In this document: positions 1 to 8,676 of the stretch, piece after piece
Layout: each line of letters begins with the position of its first letter
Position numbering within the stretch: position 1 is the first letter of the stretch
Source: Streptomyces spinosus
Lineage (GTDB): Bacteria > Actinomycetota > Actinomycetes > Streptomycetales > Streptomycetaceae
DNA length: 64,000 nt
NCBI RefSeq assembly: GCF_020400655.1
Contig: NZ_JAINRC010000011.1
Coordinates: 62,001 to 126,000, forward strand
Direction: 5' to 3'
Notes under the pieces: model-generated
Databases searched by the model: none
What the model saw: the letters and a program-made list of their open reading frames with translations, nothing else
What the model was told of the DNA's origin: nothing
Position numbers and translations under genes: made by a program

Positions 1-254
1 CCGCCTACCAGGCGATGGCCGACGCGATGGCGGTGGCCTACCCCGGCGAGACCATGAGTTACGCGGGCCAGGGCGGCTCCATCCCGCTGTGCAACACGCT
101 CGCCGGTCTCTACCCGGAGGCGGAGATCCTGCTCATCGGGCTGAGCGAGCCGGAGGCGCAGATCCACGCGGTCAACGAGAGCGTGTCCCCCGAGGAGCTG
201 GAGCGGCTGTCGGTCGCGGAGGCGCTGTTCCTGCGCAACTACGCGGCGGGCTGA
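1..254 (+). CDS. M20-family dipeptidase, C-terminal end (5' truncated by window)
   Basis: Only the last 83 codons are present; reading begins at base 3. The visible piece carries the M20 signature SYAGQGGSIP followed by a hydrophobic stretch and IHAVNESVSPEEL, where the His is the expected C-terminal zinc ligand of M20/M25/M40 peptidases. These enzymes are cytoplasmic di-zinc aminoacyl-dipeptidases. The protein ends LRNYAAG with a TGA. Family assignment is firm; the exact substrate cannot be told from this fragment. Confidence 0.8.
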   Translation, partial: AYQAMADAMAVAYPGETMSYAGQGGSIPLCNTLAGLYPEAEILLIGLSEPEAQIHAVNESVSPEELERLSVAEALFLRNYAAG

Positions 255-316
255 ACCGTTCTGCCCGTGGCAGAGGGCCCTCGCCGGCCGGCGGAGGCCC
301 TCCCTACGGTCGGCGC

Positions 317-1051
317 ATGGACGTCGTCGAACTGCTGCCCCGCCTGCACCTGTTGCGCTTTCCGGTCGGTCAGGCCTATCTCTGGCGCGACGGCGGCGAC
401 CTGACCCTGATCGACGCGGGCCCGATCGGCTCCGGCCGGACGATCACCGGCGCGATCACCGCTCTGGGGCGCGCCCCGGAGGACGTACGCCGCGTCGTCC
501 TGACCCACTTCCACGAGGACCACGCGGGCGGGGCGGGCGAGTTCGCCGCGCTCAGCGGCGCCGAGGTGCTGGCGCACCTGCTGGACGCCCCCTTCGTGCG
601 GGGCGAGCGGCCCGGTCCGCCACCGCGTTTCGAGGAGTGGGAGCTGCCGGTGCACGCGGAGGCGGCCCGGCACCTGCCCGAGGGCCCGCCGGTGCCCCCG
701 GCCGCCCTCACCGAGGTGACGGACGGAGACGTCCTCGGCTTCGGGGGCGGGGCGCGGGTGGTGCACGTCCCGGGGCACACCGACGGCAGCATCGCGCTGT
801 TCCTGCCCGCGCACGGTGTGCTCTTCACCGGGGACACGGTGGCGGCGGCATCGGACGACGGGACGCCGATGGCGGGGGTGTTCAACCTGGACCGGGCCCG
901 GCTGCTCGCCTCGATCGGGCGCTTGGCGGACCTCGGGGCGGAGGTGGCCTGCTTCGGCCACGGCGATCCGGTGCTGAGCGGCGCCGGCGCCGCGCTCCGC
1001 TCGATCGTCGCGGCGCCGGATCAGCCGACCGGTACGCCCGCCTCCAGGTAG
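317..1051 (+). CDS. MBL-fold metallo-hydrolase
   Basis: A 244-residue metallo-beta-lactamase-fold hydrolase. The metal motif HFHEDH lies at residues 64-69, followed by HVPGHTDGS (third His), GDTV (bridging Asp) and FGHGDP (final His), so both metal sites look complete. It resembles the glyoxalase II/RNase Z-like hydrolases found in many copies in Streptomyces; the substrate is unknown. ATG at 317 is chosen because the protein then begins directly with the first beta strand. Its last 31 bp overlap the 3' end of the converging kinase-NUDIX gene. Confidence 0.85.
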   Translation: MDVVELLPRLHLLRFPVGQAYLWRDGGDLTLIDAGPIGSGRTITGAITALGRAPEDVRRVVLTHFHEDHAGGAGEFAALSGAEVLAHLLDAPFVRGERPGPPPRFEEWELPVHAEAARHLPEGPPVPPAALTEVTDGDVLGFGGGARVVHVPGHTDGSIALFLPAHGVLFTGDTVAAASDDGTPMAGVFNLDRARLLASIGRLADLGAEVACFGHGDPVLSGAGAALRSIVAAPDQPTGTPASR

Positions 1052-2064
1052 AGCGCGCTGCCCCGCTCCCGGGCGCGCAGCGCCCAGCGCAGCCGCTCGT
1101 AACGGACGGGTGGCAGCATCAAGGCGGCCTCCTGTTCCGTGGCGAACCGCCAGGCGCGCAGTTCCGGGCCGGGCAGCAGCACCCGGGACGCCTCCCCGGA
1201 CGCCAGCCGGCCCCCGTCGAACAGCAGCCGCAGCCCGCCGAACCCGGGCGGCACAGGCCGCTCCCAGTCCACGACGAGCAGCCGGGGCACTTCGCGCAGG
1301 TGTATCCCGGTCTCCTCGGCGACCTCGCGCATCCCGGCGCGGGCCGGGGCCTCGCCGCGCTCCACCACGCCGCCGGGGAACTCCCAGCCGGGCTTGTACG
1401 TGGGGTCGACCAGCAGTACCCGGTCGTGCTCGTCGAAGAGCAGCACGCCGGCGGCGAGCGTCTCGGCGGTCGGCTCGGGGGTCTGGACGATGTCACAGGC
1501 GGGCACGGTGCCGCTGCCGACGGCGTCGGCGATGCGGACGGCGGTCTCGTACGGGGTGAGGCCGCTGGTGTCGACCGGGTGGGCGTCGGCGGTGAGCCAG
1601 GAGGCGAGGGCGGCGCGGTACGGCTCGATGTGGTCGTGGGACCACTGCCGTACGCGTATCTGGCCGTCGGGCGGGTCGGGCGGGATCTCCCGCCCGGCCA
1701 TCCGCTCGCGCAGGATCGTTTCGGCCGGGGCCAGCAGCAGATGGTGCACGGTGATCCGGCGGGCGGCGAGACCACCGAAGATCTCGTCCCGGTACTCCTG
1801 GCGGAGCAGGGTCATGGGCACGACGAGGGTGCCCCCCAGCTCGGCGAGCATCGCGGCGGCGGTGTCGACCACCAGCCGGCGCCAGATCGGCAGGTCCTGG
1901 AAGTCGCCGGCCTCGGCGAGGCGCTTGGGCGGCAGCAGGTGCGTGAGCGCCCCGCCGATGACCTCGGGGTCGAAGAGCGCGCTGTTCGGGATCAGTTCGA
2001 TCAGTTCGCGTGCCGTGGTGGTCTTCCCCGCACCGAACGCGCCGTTGATCCAGACGACGGTCAC
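1021..2064 (-). CDS. P-loop kinase-like / NUDIX hydrolase fusion protein
   Basis: A 347-residue two-domain protein. Residues 1-180 form an AAA/shikimate-kinase-like NTPase with Walker A NGAFGAGKTT near the N-terminus. Residues from about 205 form a NUDIX domain with a complete Nudix box (GGVVERGE, then REVAEETG). The GTG start at 2064 is preferred over the upstream ATG because it follows AGGAGGGGG at good spacing and leaves the P-loop beta strand (VTVVWINGAFG) at the N-terminus. Both halves look catalytically intact. The N-terminal half resembles ATP-binding proteins related to tunicamycin-resistance and chloramphenicol-phosphotransferase-like kinases, but the substrate is unknown. Confidence 0.82.
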   Translation of the reverse strand: MTVVWINGAFGAGKTTTARELIELIPNSALFDPEVIGGALTHLLPPKRLAEAGDFQDLPIWRRLVVDTAAAMLAELGGTLVVPMTLLRQEYRDEIFGGLAARRITVHHLLLAPAETILRERMAGREIPPDPPDGQIRVRQWSHDHIEPYRAALASWLTADAHPVDTSGLTPYETAVRIADAVGSGTVPACDIVQTPEPTAETLAAGVLLFDEHDRVLLVDPTYKPGWEFPGGVVERGEAPARAGMREVAEETGIHLREVPRLLVVDWERPVPPGFGGLRLLFDGGRLASGEASRVLLPGPELRAWRFATEQEAALMLPPVRYERLRWALRARERGSALYLEAGVPVG

Positions 2065-2217
2065 GGACTCCCCCTCCTGTGTCGGCCCCCTGAGGCTTGC
2101 CCGCTCCACCCTGCCACGGAAACCCCCTCCCGTTGAGGGCGCCTGTCCGCGCGCACACGGGAGTGCCGGCGCCCCCTGCGGCGGGGACGCCGGCACGCAC
2201 GCCGTAGGCCGTCGGGG

Positions 2218-2409
2218 TTACTCGTGCCCGAGCGCCCCGTGGTCGACGTCCAGGCTGTCCTGGGCGACGACGTGGCCGGCCGAGTCGAGGGTGTCCGAGA
2301 CGCCGAGGTTGCCGAGGGGGGCCTCGTCCGCCGCGTGGGACGGGGTGACGGCGGCCACGACGAATCCGGTGGCGAGGGTGGCGAGGGCGAGCATGCTGCG
2401 CTTCTTCAT
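2218..2409 (-). CDS. small secreted protein (hypothetical)
   Basis: A 63-residue protein starting MKKRSMLALATLATG, a clear Sec signal peptide with likely cleavage after SHA-A (about residue 26). The mature part is about 37 residues, acidic, with no cysteine, ending DHGALGHE. A second in-frame ATG at 2499 has the better Shine-Dalgarno (GAAGGGGG, 7 nt away) but would add 30 charged residues before the signal peptide. I therefore give the signal-peptide start but am unsure. It is divergent from the alpha-galactosidase gene. I do not recognise a function. Confidence 0.55.
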   Translation of the reverse strand: MKKRSMLALATLATGFVVAAVTPSHAADEAPLGNLGVSDTLDSAGHVVAQDSLDVDHGALGHE

Positions 2410-2551
2410 GCGCTGATCAACTGCGCGGAGGGGGCGGGAGTCACGCTTCGGCTCGCGCACGCCCCGCCTGGGCTTCGCCAAACAAACAGAGACGAACATC
2501 TGACAGCCCCCTTCCAACACAGTCAGACACGTCCTACCGTAAACGCGCACT

Positions 2552-2574
2552 GATGACGCGTACATGCAGTCATC
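2552..2574. promoter_or_regulatory. inverted repeat upstream of alpha-galactosidase gene
   Basis: GATGAC and GTCATC form perfect 6-bp arms around an 11-bp spacer, 31 bp before the alpha-galactosidase ATG and in the divergent intergenic region. The layout fits a regulator site, but no regulator is identified and it differs from the LacI-type palindrome at 6003. Confidence 0.3.
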
Positions 2575-2604
2575 CCGTTCCCGCGAGTCGGAGGAACGTC
2601 AACG

Positions 2605-4635
2605 ATGCGTCACCCTCACACCCGCACGACCCGCACCACACGCCGAAGAGTGGCCGGAGCGCTCACCGCCGGCCTGCTGTGCGCGGCGGGCCTCGCCGCC
2701 CCCGCCCTGGCGGCCCCCGCCCGGACCCCCGCCGCGCCCGCCCTCGCCGGCGGGCTCGCCCTCACCCCGCCGATGGGCTTCAACAACTGGAACTCCACCC
2801 ACTGCCGCGCCGACTTCAACGCGTCCATGGTCGAGGGGATCGCGGACCTCTTCGTGGAGAAGGGCCTGAAGGACGCGGGCTACCAGTACGTCAACCTGGA
2901 CGACTGCTGGGCCCTGCCGGACCGTGACGCGAACGGCAAGCTGGTGCCCGACCCCGCCCGCTTCCCCGACGGGATCAAGGCGGTCGCCGACTACGTCCAC
3001 GCCAAGGGCCTCAAACTCGGCATCTACACCAGTGCCGGCACCAAGACCTGCGACAGCACCGGCTTCCCGGGCGCCCTGGGCCACGAGTACAGCGACGCGC
3101 GGCAGTTCGCCGACTGGGGCGTGGACTACCTCAAGTACGACAACTGCAACAACCAGGGCGTGGACGCCCAGCAGCGCTACCGGACCATGCGGGACGCGCT
3201 GAAGGCGACCGGGCGGCCCATCGTCTACAGTATCTGCGAGTGGGGGCAGAACAAGCCCTGGGAGTGGGCCTCGGACGTCGGCCACCTGTGGCGGACCACC
3301 GGCGACATCAGCGACAACTGGGGCTCGATGCTGTCGATCCTGAAGCAGAACCTCCCGCTCGCCCCCTACGCCGGCCCCGGTCACTGGAACGACCCCGACA
3401 TGCTGGAGGTCGGCAACGGCGGCATGACGGACACCGAGTACCGCTCGCACTTCTCGCTCTGGTCGGTCATGGCCGCGCCCCTGCTCATCGGCACCGACCT
3501 GCGCAAGGCGACCCCGGCGACCTACGACATCCTGGGCAACAAGGAGGTCATCGCCGTCGACCAGGACCCGCTCGGCAAGCAGGGCACCGTCGTCTCCTCC
3601 GGGGGCGGGCGCTGGGTCGTCGCCAAGGAGATGAAGGACGGCAGCCGCGCGGTGGCCCTCTTCAACGAGTCCGGCACCGCCCAGCGGATCGCCACCAGCG
3701 CGCGTGCCGTCGGCCTGCCGGACGCCGACGCCTACGCCCTGCGCGACCTGTGGCAGCACCGCACGTACAACACCGCCGGCACCATCGCCGCCACCGTCCC
3801 GGCCCACGGCACGGTCCTGGTGCGCGTCTCGGCCGACCCCCGCTGGGCCGTCCATCCGCCCGCCGTCGAACTCGGCCTGGACGGCGGCACACTGCTGGAG
3901 GCGGCCTCCCCCGCCACGTTCACCAGCACCGTCGCCGACCTCGGCCGGACACCCGCGCGGCAGGTCTCCGTGTCGCTGACCGGCCCCGCCGGCTGGACGG
4001 TACGGCCCACCTCGGCGACCTCGGCCTCCGCGCTCGCCCCCGGTGGCGCGCTGCGCACCGGCTGGCGGGTGACCGCGCCGTCCGGCACACCGGCCGGCTC
4101 CTACGGCCTCACGCTCACGGCGCGGTACCGCTCGCCGTCCGGCACACCGGTCACCAGCGCCCTTCCGCTGACCGCGTCCGTCGTCGTGCCGCCGCCCGCC
4201 GGGACGTCGTACCTCGGCGATCTGCCGTGGCTGTCGGCGACCAACGGCTGGGGGCCGGTGGAGCGGAACACCAGCAACGGGGAGAGCGCCGCCGGTGACG
4301 GCAATCCGCTCACCATCGGCGGGACGGTGTACGCCAAGGGGCTCGGCGTCCACGCGTCCAGCGACATCTCCTTCTACACCGGCAGGGCCTGCGAGAAGGT
4401 CACGGCGGAGGTCGGCGTGGACGACGAGAAGGGCACGAAGGGCACCGTCGCCTTCGAGATCTGGGCGGACGGCACGAAGGCCGCCTCCACCGGCGTCCTC
4501 ACCAACGCGATGCCCGCCCAGCCGCTGACCGCCGACGTCACCGGCGCCCAGGTGGTACGGCTGGTCGTCACGGACGGGGACGACGGCGTCGACTCGGACC
4601 ACGCGGACTGGGCGAACGCCCGGCTCACCTGCTGA
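2605..4635 (+). CDS. secreted alpha-galactosidase, GH27 with NEW3-like and NPCBM domains
   Basis: A 676-residue exo-glycosidase predicted to release alpha-linked galactose from oligosaccharides outside the cell. A Sec/Tat-like signal peptide (Arg-rich n-region, cleavage near LAAPA at 36-40) is followed by the GH27 barrel: LTPPMGFNNWNS at 53-64, LDDCW at 98-102, nucleophile Asp179 in YLKYDNCN, likely acid/base Asp234 in RTTGDISDNW, then GHWNDPDML. After the C-terminal beta domain comes a NEW3-like module (about 410-520) and an NPCBM domain (about 530-676; KGLGVHASSDI). GGAGG 9 nt before the ATG supports the start. The ROK kinase/LacI pair 3' of it suggests a galactoside-related locus. Confidence 0.92.
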   Translation: MRHPHTRTTRTTRRRVAGALTAGLLCAAGLAAPALAAPARTPAAPALAGGLALTPPMGFNNWNSTHCRADFNASMVEGIADLFVEKGLKDAGYQYVNLDDCWALPDRDANGKLVPDPARFPDGIKAVADYVHAKGLKLGIYTSAGTKTCDSTGFPGALGHEYSDARQFADWGVDYLKYDNCNNQGVDAQQRYRTMRDALKATGRPIVYSICEWGQNKPWEWASDVGHLWRTTGDISDNWGSMLSILKQNLPLAPYAGPGHWNDPDMLEVGNGGMTDTEYRSHFSLWSVMAAPLLIGTDLRKATPATYDILGNKEVIAVDQDPLGKQGTVVSSGGGRWVVAKEMKDGSRAVALFNESGTAQRIATSARAVGLPDADAYALRDLWQHRTYNTAGTIAATVPAHGTVLVRVSADPRWAVHPPAVELGLDGGTLLEAASPATFTSTVADLGRTPARQVSVSLTGPAGWTVRPTSATSASALAPGGALRTGWRVTAPSGTPAGSYGLTLTARYRSPSGTPVTSALPLTASVVVPPPAGTSYLGDLPWLSATNGWGPVERNTSNGESAAGDGNPLTIGGTVYAKGLGVHASSDISFYTGRACEKVTAEVGVDDEKGTKGTVAFEIWADGTKAASTGVLTNAMPAQPLTADVTGAQVVRLVVTDGDDGVDSDHADWANARLTC

Positions 4636-4687
4636 CCCCGCGATCCCCGCTCCGGGACGTGCCGGGCGCCGTCCCGGGAACCGGGCC

Positions 4688-4878
4688 GGGCCTCCCGAGA
4701 AAGCTCGGGGGGCCGGGTTCGGGCCTCCGCCGAAGGCTCGGGGGGGCGGGTCCGGGCCTCCACCGAAGGCTCGGCGGCCGGGCCCCCGGTTCGCCGGAAG
4801 CCGGGCCCGGGGCTCGCCGGAAGCCGGGGCCCGGGCTCGTCCGAAGCCGGGCCCGGGGCTCGTCGGAAGCCAGGCCCG
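4688..4878. repeat. two abutting tandem repeats (3 x 33 bp, 4 x 23 bp) between convergent genes
   Basis: Three 33-bp units (4688-4720, 4721-4753, 4754-4786) begin GGGCCTCC and contain AAGGCTCGG or close variants. They are followed without a gap by four 23-bp units (4787-4809, 4810-4832, 4833-4855, 4856-4878) containing CGGAAGCC or GAAGCC variants. Single units fold into small hairpins (for example CTCCCGAG-AAAG-CTCGGGGG in the first). The array fills most of the 308-bp gap between the convergent alpha-galactosidase and ROK kinase genes, so it may act as a bidirectional terminator. No convincing gene lies in the gap. Confidence 0.8.
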
Positions 4879-4943
4879 CCGAGCCGTCGCCCGGCGACCC
4901 CCCGATGCCTCGCCGCCGTGCCGCTGCCGCCAAGCGGCGGCGC

Positions 4944-5897
4944 CTAGCGGCTCGCCGTCGCCGGGTCCGGGGTGCGGGTCAGGGCCGCCGCGGCCGCCCC
5001 GACCAGGCCCGCGTCGGTGCCCATCTGCGCGGGGACGACGGTGAGGCGCCGGACGAAGGACAGGGTCGCGTAGTCGGTCAGGGCCTTGCGCAGGGGCGTG
5101 AACAGGACGTCGCCCGCCTTGCCGACGCCACCGCCGATGACCGCGATGTCGATCTCGACCAGGGTCGCGGTGGCCGCGATGCCGGCGGCCAGCGCCTGCG
5201 CCGCCCGCTCGAAGGAGGCCACGGCCACCGGGTCGCCCGCGCGGGCGGCGGCGGCCACCGCGGCGGCCGAGGTGTCACCGTCGGGCCCCGGGCGCCAGCC
5301 CTGCTCGACGGCCCGGCGGGCGATGTTGGGGCCGCTTGCGATCCGCTCCACGCAGCCGCGCGAGCCGCACGGGCAGAGATCACCGTCGAGGTCCACGCTG
5401 ATGTGGCCGATGTGCCCGGCGTTGCCGGTCGGACCGGGATGCAGGCGTCCGCCCAGCACCAGGCCACCGCCGACCCCCGTGGAGACCACCATGCACAGCG
5501 CGTTGTCGTGGCCGCGTGCGGCGCCCTGCCAGTGCTCGGCCGCGGTGATCGCGACACCGTCGCCGATCAGCTCCACCGGCAGGCCCCCGGTGACCGTACG
5601 CACCCGGTCCACCAGCGGGAAGTCGCGCCAGCCCGGCACGTTCACCGGGCTGACGGTGCCCGCGGAGGCGTCGACCGGCCCGGCACTGCCGATGCCGACC
5701 GTGCCCGCACGTTCCCACAGGGGGGACCCGGCGAGGTCGCCGAGCACCTCCGTCACGGCCCGCATGACCGTTTCGCCGTCCTGCTGGGCGGGCGTGGCGC
5801 GCTGGGTCCTGGCCAGGATCCGGCCGCCGCCGTCCACCAGCGCGCCGGCGATCTTGGTGCCGCCGATGTCCAGGGCCGCCACGAGGTCGGTGTGCAT
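4944..5897 (-). CDS. ROK-family sugar kinase
   Basis: A 317-residue cytoplasmic ROK kinase expected to phosphorylate a free hexose with ATP. LDIGGTK near the N-terminus is the phosphate-binding loop, IGDGVAITAAEH holds the catalytic Asp, and GHIGH plus CPCGSRGCVE form the ROK zinc signature. There is no N-terminal helix-turn-helix, so it is an enzyme and not a ROK repressor. ATG at 5897 follows GGGGAG and puts the beta1 strand at the N-terminus; an upstream ATG at 5933 adds 12 residues without support. It is divergent from a LacI regulator with a palindrome between them. Glucose is the usual ROK substrate, galactose is possible. Confidence 0.88.
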   Translation of the reverse strand: MHTDLVAALDIGGTKIAGALVDGGGRILARTQRATPAQQDGETVMRAVTEVLGDLAGSPLWERAGTVGIGSAGPVDASAGTVSPVNVPGWRDFPLVDRVRTVTGGLPVELIGDGVAITAAEHWQGAARGHDNALCMVVSTGVGGGLVLGGRLHPGPTGNAGHIGHISVDLDGDLCPCGSRGCVERIASGPNIARRAVEQGWRPGPDGDTSAAAVAAAARAGDPVAVASFERAAQALAAGIAATATLVEIDIAVIGGGVGKAGDVLFTPLRKALTDYATLSFVRRLTVVPAQMGTDAGLVGAAAAALTRTPDPATASR

Positions 5898-6002
5898 CAG
5901 AGTCAGATCTCCCCGTTCAAGCTTGAAAACCAAAGAGAGGCAGGCCGGTCGAGCGGTGGGGGCGCGGGCCGGAGACAGCGGTGGACAGTCTCTCGCGCAT
6001 CT

Positions 6003-6014
6003 GACAACGTTGTC
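6003..6014. promoter_or_regulatory. LacI-family operator palindrome
   Basis: GACAACGTTGTC is a perfect 12-bp palindrome with the central CG typical of LacI/GalR operators. It sits between the divergent ROK kinase (start 5897) and LacI gene (start about 6110), so the regulator could control both. TATGCT at 6022-6027 just downstream may be the -10 for the regulator gene. Confidence 0.7.
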
Positions 6015-6109
6015 CAGGCTCTATGCTCGACGCCACATCCTCATACAAGCCCACGGATCGCGCACCACCCCCCGTGGACGAGTCGGACGAGAGACAGGAC
6101 AGACGCATC

Positions 6110-7159
6110 GTGCCCGAGACCACCCGCCGAGCAGACCGACTTCCCGGTAACCGGTACGGCAACCGTCCGACGATGAAGGACGTGGCGGCGCGCGCCGGGG
6201 TCGGGCTGAAGACGGTCTCCCGGGTGGTCAACGGCGAGCCCGGGGTCACCCCGGACACCGAGCGCCGGGTACAGGAGGCGATCGAGGCGCTCGGCTTCCG
6301 CCGCAACGACAGCGCCCGGGTGCTGCGCAAGGGCCGCACGGCGAGCATCGGCCTGGTGCTGGAGGACCTCGCGGACCCGTTCTACGGTCCGCTCAGCCGC
6401 GCCGTCGAGGAGGTGGCCCGCGCGCACGGCGCGCTGTTGATCAACGGTTCCAGCGCCGAGGACCCGGAGCGCGAGCAGGAGCTGGCGCTGGCACTGTGCG
6501 CGCGCCGGGTGGACGGTCTGGTGGTGATCCCGGCCGGGGACGACCACCGCTATCTGGAGCCGGAGATCAGGGCGGGCGTGGCGACCGTGTTCGTGGACCG
6601 CCCGGCCGGACGGATCGACGCGGACGTCGTGCTGTCCGACAACTACGGCGGCGCCCGCGACGGGGTGGCCCACCTCCTCGCGCACGGACACCGCCGGATC
6701 GGGTTCATCGGCGACATGCCCCGCATCCACACCGCGGCGGAGCGGCTGCGCGGCTACCGGGCGGCCATGGAGGACGCGGGCATAACCGTCGACGAGCGCT
6801 GGATGTCCCTCGGCGCGACGAACCCGCAGCGGGTGCGCCGGGCCGCGGAGGAGATGCTGTCCGGGACCGACCCGGTCACCGCGATCTTCGCCGGCAACAA
6901 CCGGGTGACGGTCACCGTGATCCGGGTCCTCGCCGAGCACTCCCGCCCGGTCGCGCTCGTCGGCTTCGACGACATCGAGCTGGCCGATCTGCTCCAGCCC
7001 GGCGTCACGGTCGTCGCCCAGGACGCGGCGGCCCTCGGCCGCACCGCCGCCGAACGCCTCTTCCGTCAGCTGGAGGGCACCCTGCTCGCCCCGGAACGCA
7101 TCGAACTGCCGACCCGCCTGATCACCCGCGGCTCGGGCGAACTGCCCCCGGCGGTGTGA
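6110..7159 (+). CDS. LacI-family transcriptional regulator
   Basis: About 349 residues. The N-terminal helix-turn-helix reads MKDVAARAGVGLKTVSRVVNG, the classic LacI motif, followed by a hinge and a periplasmic-binding-like effector domain (IGLVLEDLADPFY, GFIGDMPRIHTA, VALVGFDDIELADLL). The start is uncertain: GTG at 6110 gives about 20 residues before the HTH, and an ATG at 6023 is also open. It lies opposite the ROK kinase with a LacI palindrome between, so it is probably an autoregulated repressor of sugar use whose effector may be a galactoside or its phosphate (inference). Confidence 0.88.
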   Translation: MPETTRRADRLPGNRYGNRPTMKDVAARAGVGLKTVSRVVNGEPGVTPDTERRVQEAIEALGFRRNDSARVLRKGRTASIGLVLEDLADPFYGPLSRAVEEVARAHGALLINGSSAEDPEREQELALALCARRVDGLVVIPAGDDHRYLEPEIRAGVATVFVDRPAGRIDADVVLSDNYGGARDGVAHLLAHGHRRIGFIGDMPRIHTAAERLRGYRAAMEDAGITVDERWMSLGATNPQRVRRAAEEMLSGTDPVTAIFAGNNRVTVTVIRVLAEHSRPVALVGFDDIELADLLQPGVTVVAQDAAALGRTAAERLFRQLEGTLLAPERIELPTRLITRGSGELPPAV

Positions 7160-7198
7160 GGGGCCCGCGGCGGGTCTCGCGGGCGCGGGCCGGGCCCC
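7160..7198. terminator. hairpin terminator after LacI gene
   Basis: GGGGCCCG (7160-7167) pairs with CGGGCCCC (7191-7198) immediately after the LacI stop codon, with further pairing inside. The remaining sequence to 7346 shows no gene. Confidence 0.55.
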
Positions 7199-7346
7199 GC
7201 ACGCCGGCGACGCGGATGGCGCCGCCCTCGTCACCCCGGAGACTTCGGCCCGTGCCGCCGCCCGGCGTCGTGGCCCGGACGCAGGGGCCCGGCCGGCGGA
7301 CGCGCTCCCGCCGCCGGACGGCCCGTGTCCTCACCAGTGCCCGCGA

Positions 7347-8645
7347 TCACTGCCCGGACGCCGTCAGGCCGCCGCGGCGGGGGGACGCGAAGCCCTCCAG
7401 GTCGGTGCGGGTCAGGCCGGTGAGGCGGGCGACCTCGGGGAGGTCGAGGGCGCCGCAGTCGAGGCCGCGGAGCAGGTAGCCGCTGAGGGCCTTGGCGGTG
7501 GCGGGCTCGTCCATGACGTCACCGCCGGCCCGGTTGGCGTACCGCGCGAGGCGGGCCGCCGCCTGCTCGAACCCCTCGCGGTAGAAGGCGAAGACCGCCG
7601 CGTAGCGGGTGGGGAGGTGACCGGGGTGCATGTCCCAGCCCTGGTAGTAGGCGCGGGCGAGGGCGCGGCGGGTGAGGCCGTAGTGCAGGCGCCAGGCTTC
7701 GTGGACCTTGGCCGTCGGGCCGACGGGCAGGACGTTGGTGGAGCCGTCGGACACGCGGACGCCGGTGCCGGCCGCCGCCACCTGCATGACCGCCTTGGCG
7801 TGGTCGGCGGCCGGGTGGTCGCTGGCCTGGTGGGCGGCGGAGACGCCGAGGCAGGCGCTGTAGTCGAAGGTGCCGTAGTGCAGTCCGGTGGCGCGGCCCT
7901 CGGCGGCCTGGATCATGCGGGCGACGGTGGCGGTGCCGTCGGTGGCGAGGATGGCCTGGCTGGTCTCGATCTGGATCTCGAAGCCCAGGCGGCCGGCGTC
8001 CAGGCCGTGCGCCTTCTCGAAGGCCTCCAGGAGCCGGACGAAGGCGCCGACCTGCTCGGGGTAGGTGACCTTGGGCAGGGTGAGCACCAGCCCCTCGGGC
8101 AGGCCCCCGGCCGCCATGAGGCCGGTGAGGAAGACGTCGAGGGTGCGGATGCCCCGGTCGCGTACGGCGGCCTCCATGCACTTCACGCGGATGCCCATGT
8201 ACGGCGCCGCCGTGCCGTTCGCGTACGCCTCGGCGATCAGGCGGGCGGCGCGGGCGGCCGTCTCGTCCTCCTCGGCGTCGGGCCGGGGGCCGTAGCCGTC
8301 CTCGAAGTCGACACGCAGGTCCTCGACGGGCTCGCGCTCCAGCTTGGCGCGGACGCGGGAGTGGACCGGCTCGGCCAGTTCGCCGGGCAGACCGAGGACC
8401 GCGGCGAAGGAGGCGGCGTCCGGGGCGTGTTCGTCGAGCAGGGCGAGCGCCTGGTCGCCCCAGGAGCGCAGGGTGTCCGCGGTGAAGGCGTCCCCGGGGA
8501 CGTACACGGTGTGGACGGGCTGCCGGGTGCCGGGGTCCCCGGGGTAGCGGCGCTCCAGCTCCGCGTCGACCGGTGCGAGGGAGGCGCTGATCTGCTCGCT
8601 GACGGCACCCGCGAGGCTCGTCGCCACCTTCTCCTGCTGACCCAT
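7347..8645 (-). CDS. DUF6986-family aldolase-like protein
   Basis: A 432-residue protein related to the HpcH/CitE (citrate lyase beta) TIM-barrel enzymes. Seen: VDFEDGYGPRPDAEEDE (acidic metal-site-like motif near residue 130), LTLPKVTYPEQVG, FEIQIETSQAIL (the Glu pair expected for the Mg/CoA lyase barrel) and LHYGTFDYSACLG. CitE-type enzymes cleave or form C-C bonds in acyl-CoA or 2-keto acids; the substrate here is unknown. ATG at 8645 follows GGAGG and is preferred to the upstream start at 8753. A TTCCG/CGGAA inverted repeat upstream looks like an IclR-type operator, the type used in Streptomyces purine/glyoxylate catabolism. Confidence 0.7.
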   Translation of the reverse strand: MGQQEKVATSLAGAVSEQISASLAPVDAELERRYPGDPGTRQPVHTVYVPGDAFTADTLRSWGDQALALLDEHAPDAASFAAVLGLPGELAEPVHSRVRAKLEREPVEDLRVDFEDGYGPRPDAEEDETAARAARLIAEAYANGTAAPYMGIRVKCMEAAVRDRGIRTLDVFLTGLMAAGGLPEGLVLTLPKVTYPEQVGAFVRLLEAFEKAHGLDAGRLGFEIQIETSQAILATDGTATVARMIQAAEGRATGLHYGTFDYSACLGVSAAHQASDHPAADHAKAVMQVAAAGTGVRVSDGSTNVLPVGPTAKVHEAWRLHYGLTRRALARAYYQGWDMHPGHLPTRYAAVFAFYREGFEQAAARLARYANRAGGDVMDEPATAKALSGYLLRGLDCGALDLPEVARLTGLTRTDLEGFASPRRGGLTASGQ

Positions 8646-8661
8646 CCCACACCCTCCAGTT

Positions 8662-8676
8662 TTCCGCTGTACGGAA
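8662..8676. promoter_or_regulatory. IclR-type inverted repeat upstream of DUF6986 gene
   Basis: TTCCG-N5-CGGAA is a perfect inverted repeat 17 bp before the ATG. A third half-site (ATCCG) follows at 8683-8687, giving a cluster of CGGA-type half-sites. IclR-family repressors often use this shape; no IclR gene is in the window. Confidence 0.45.
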
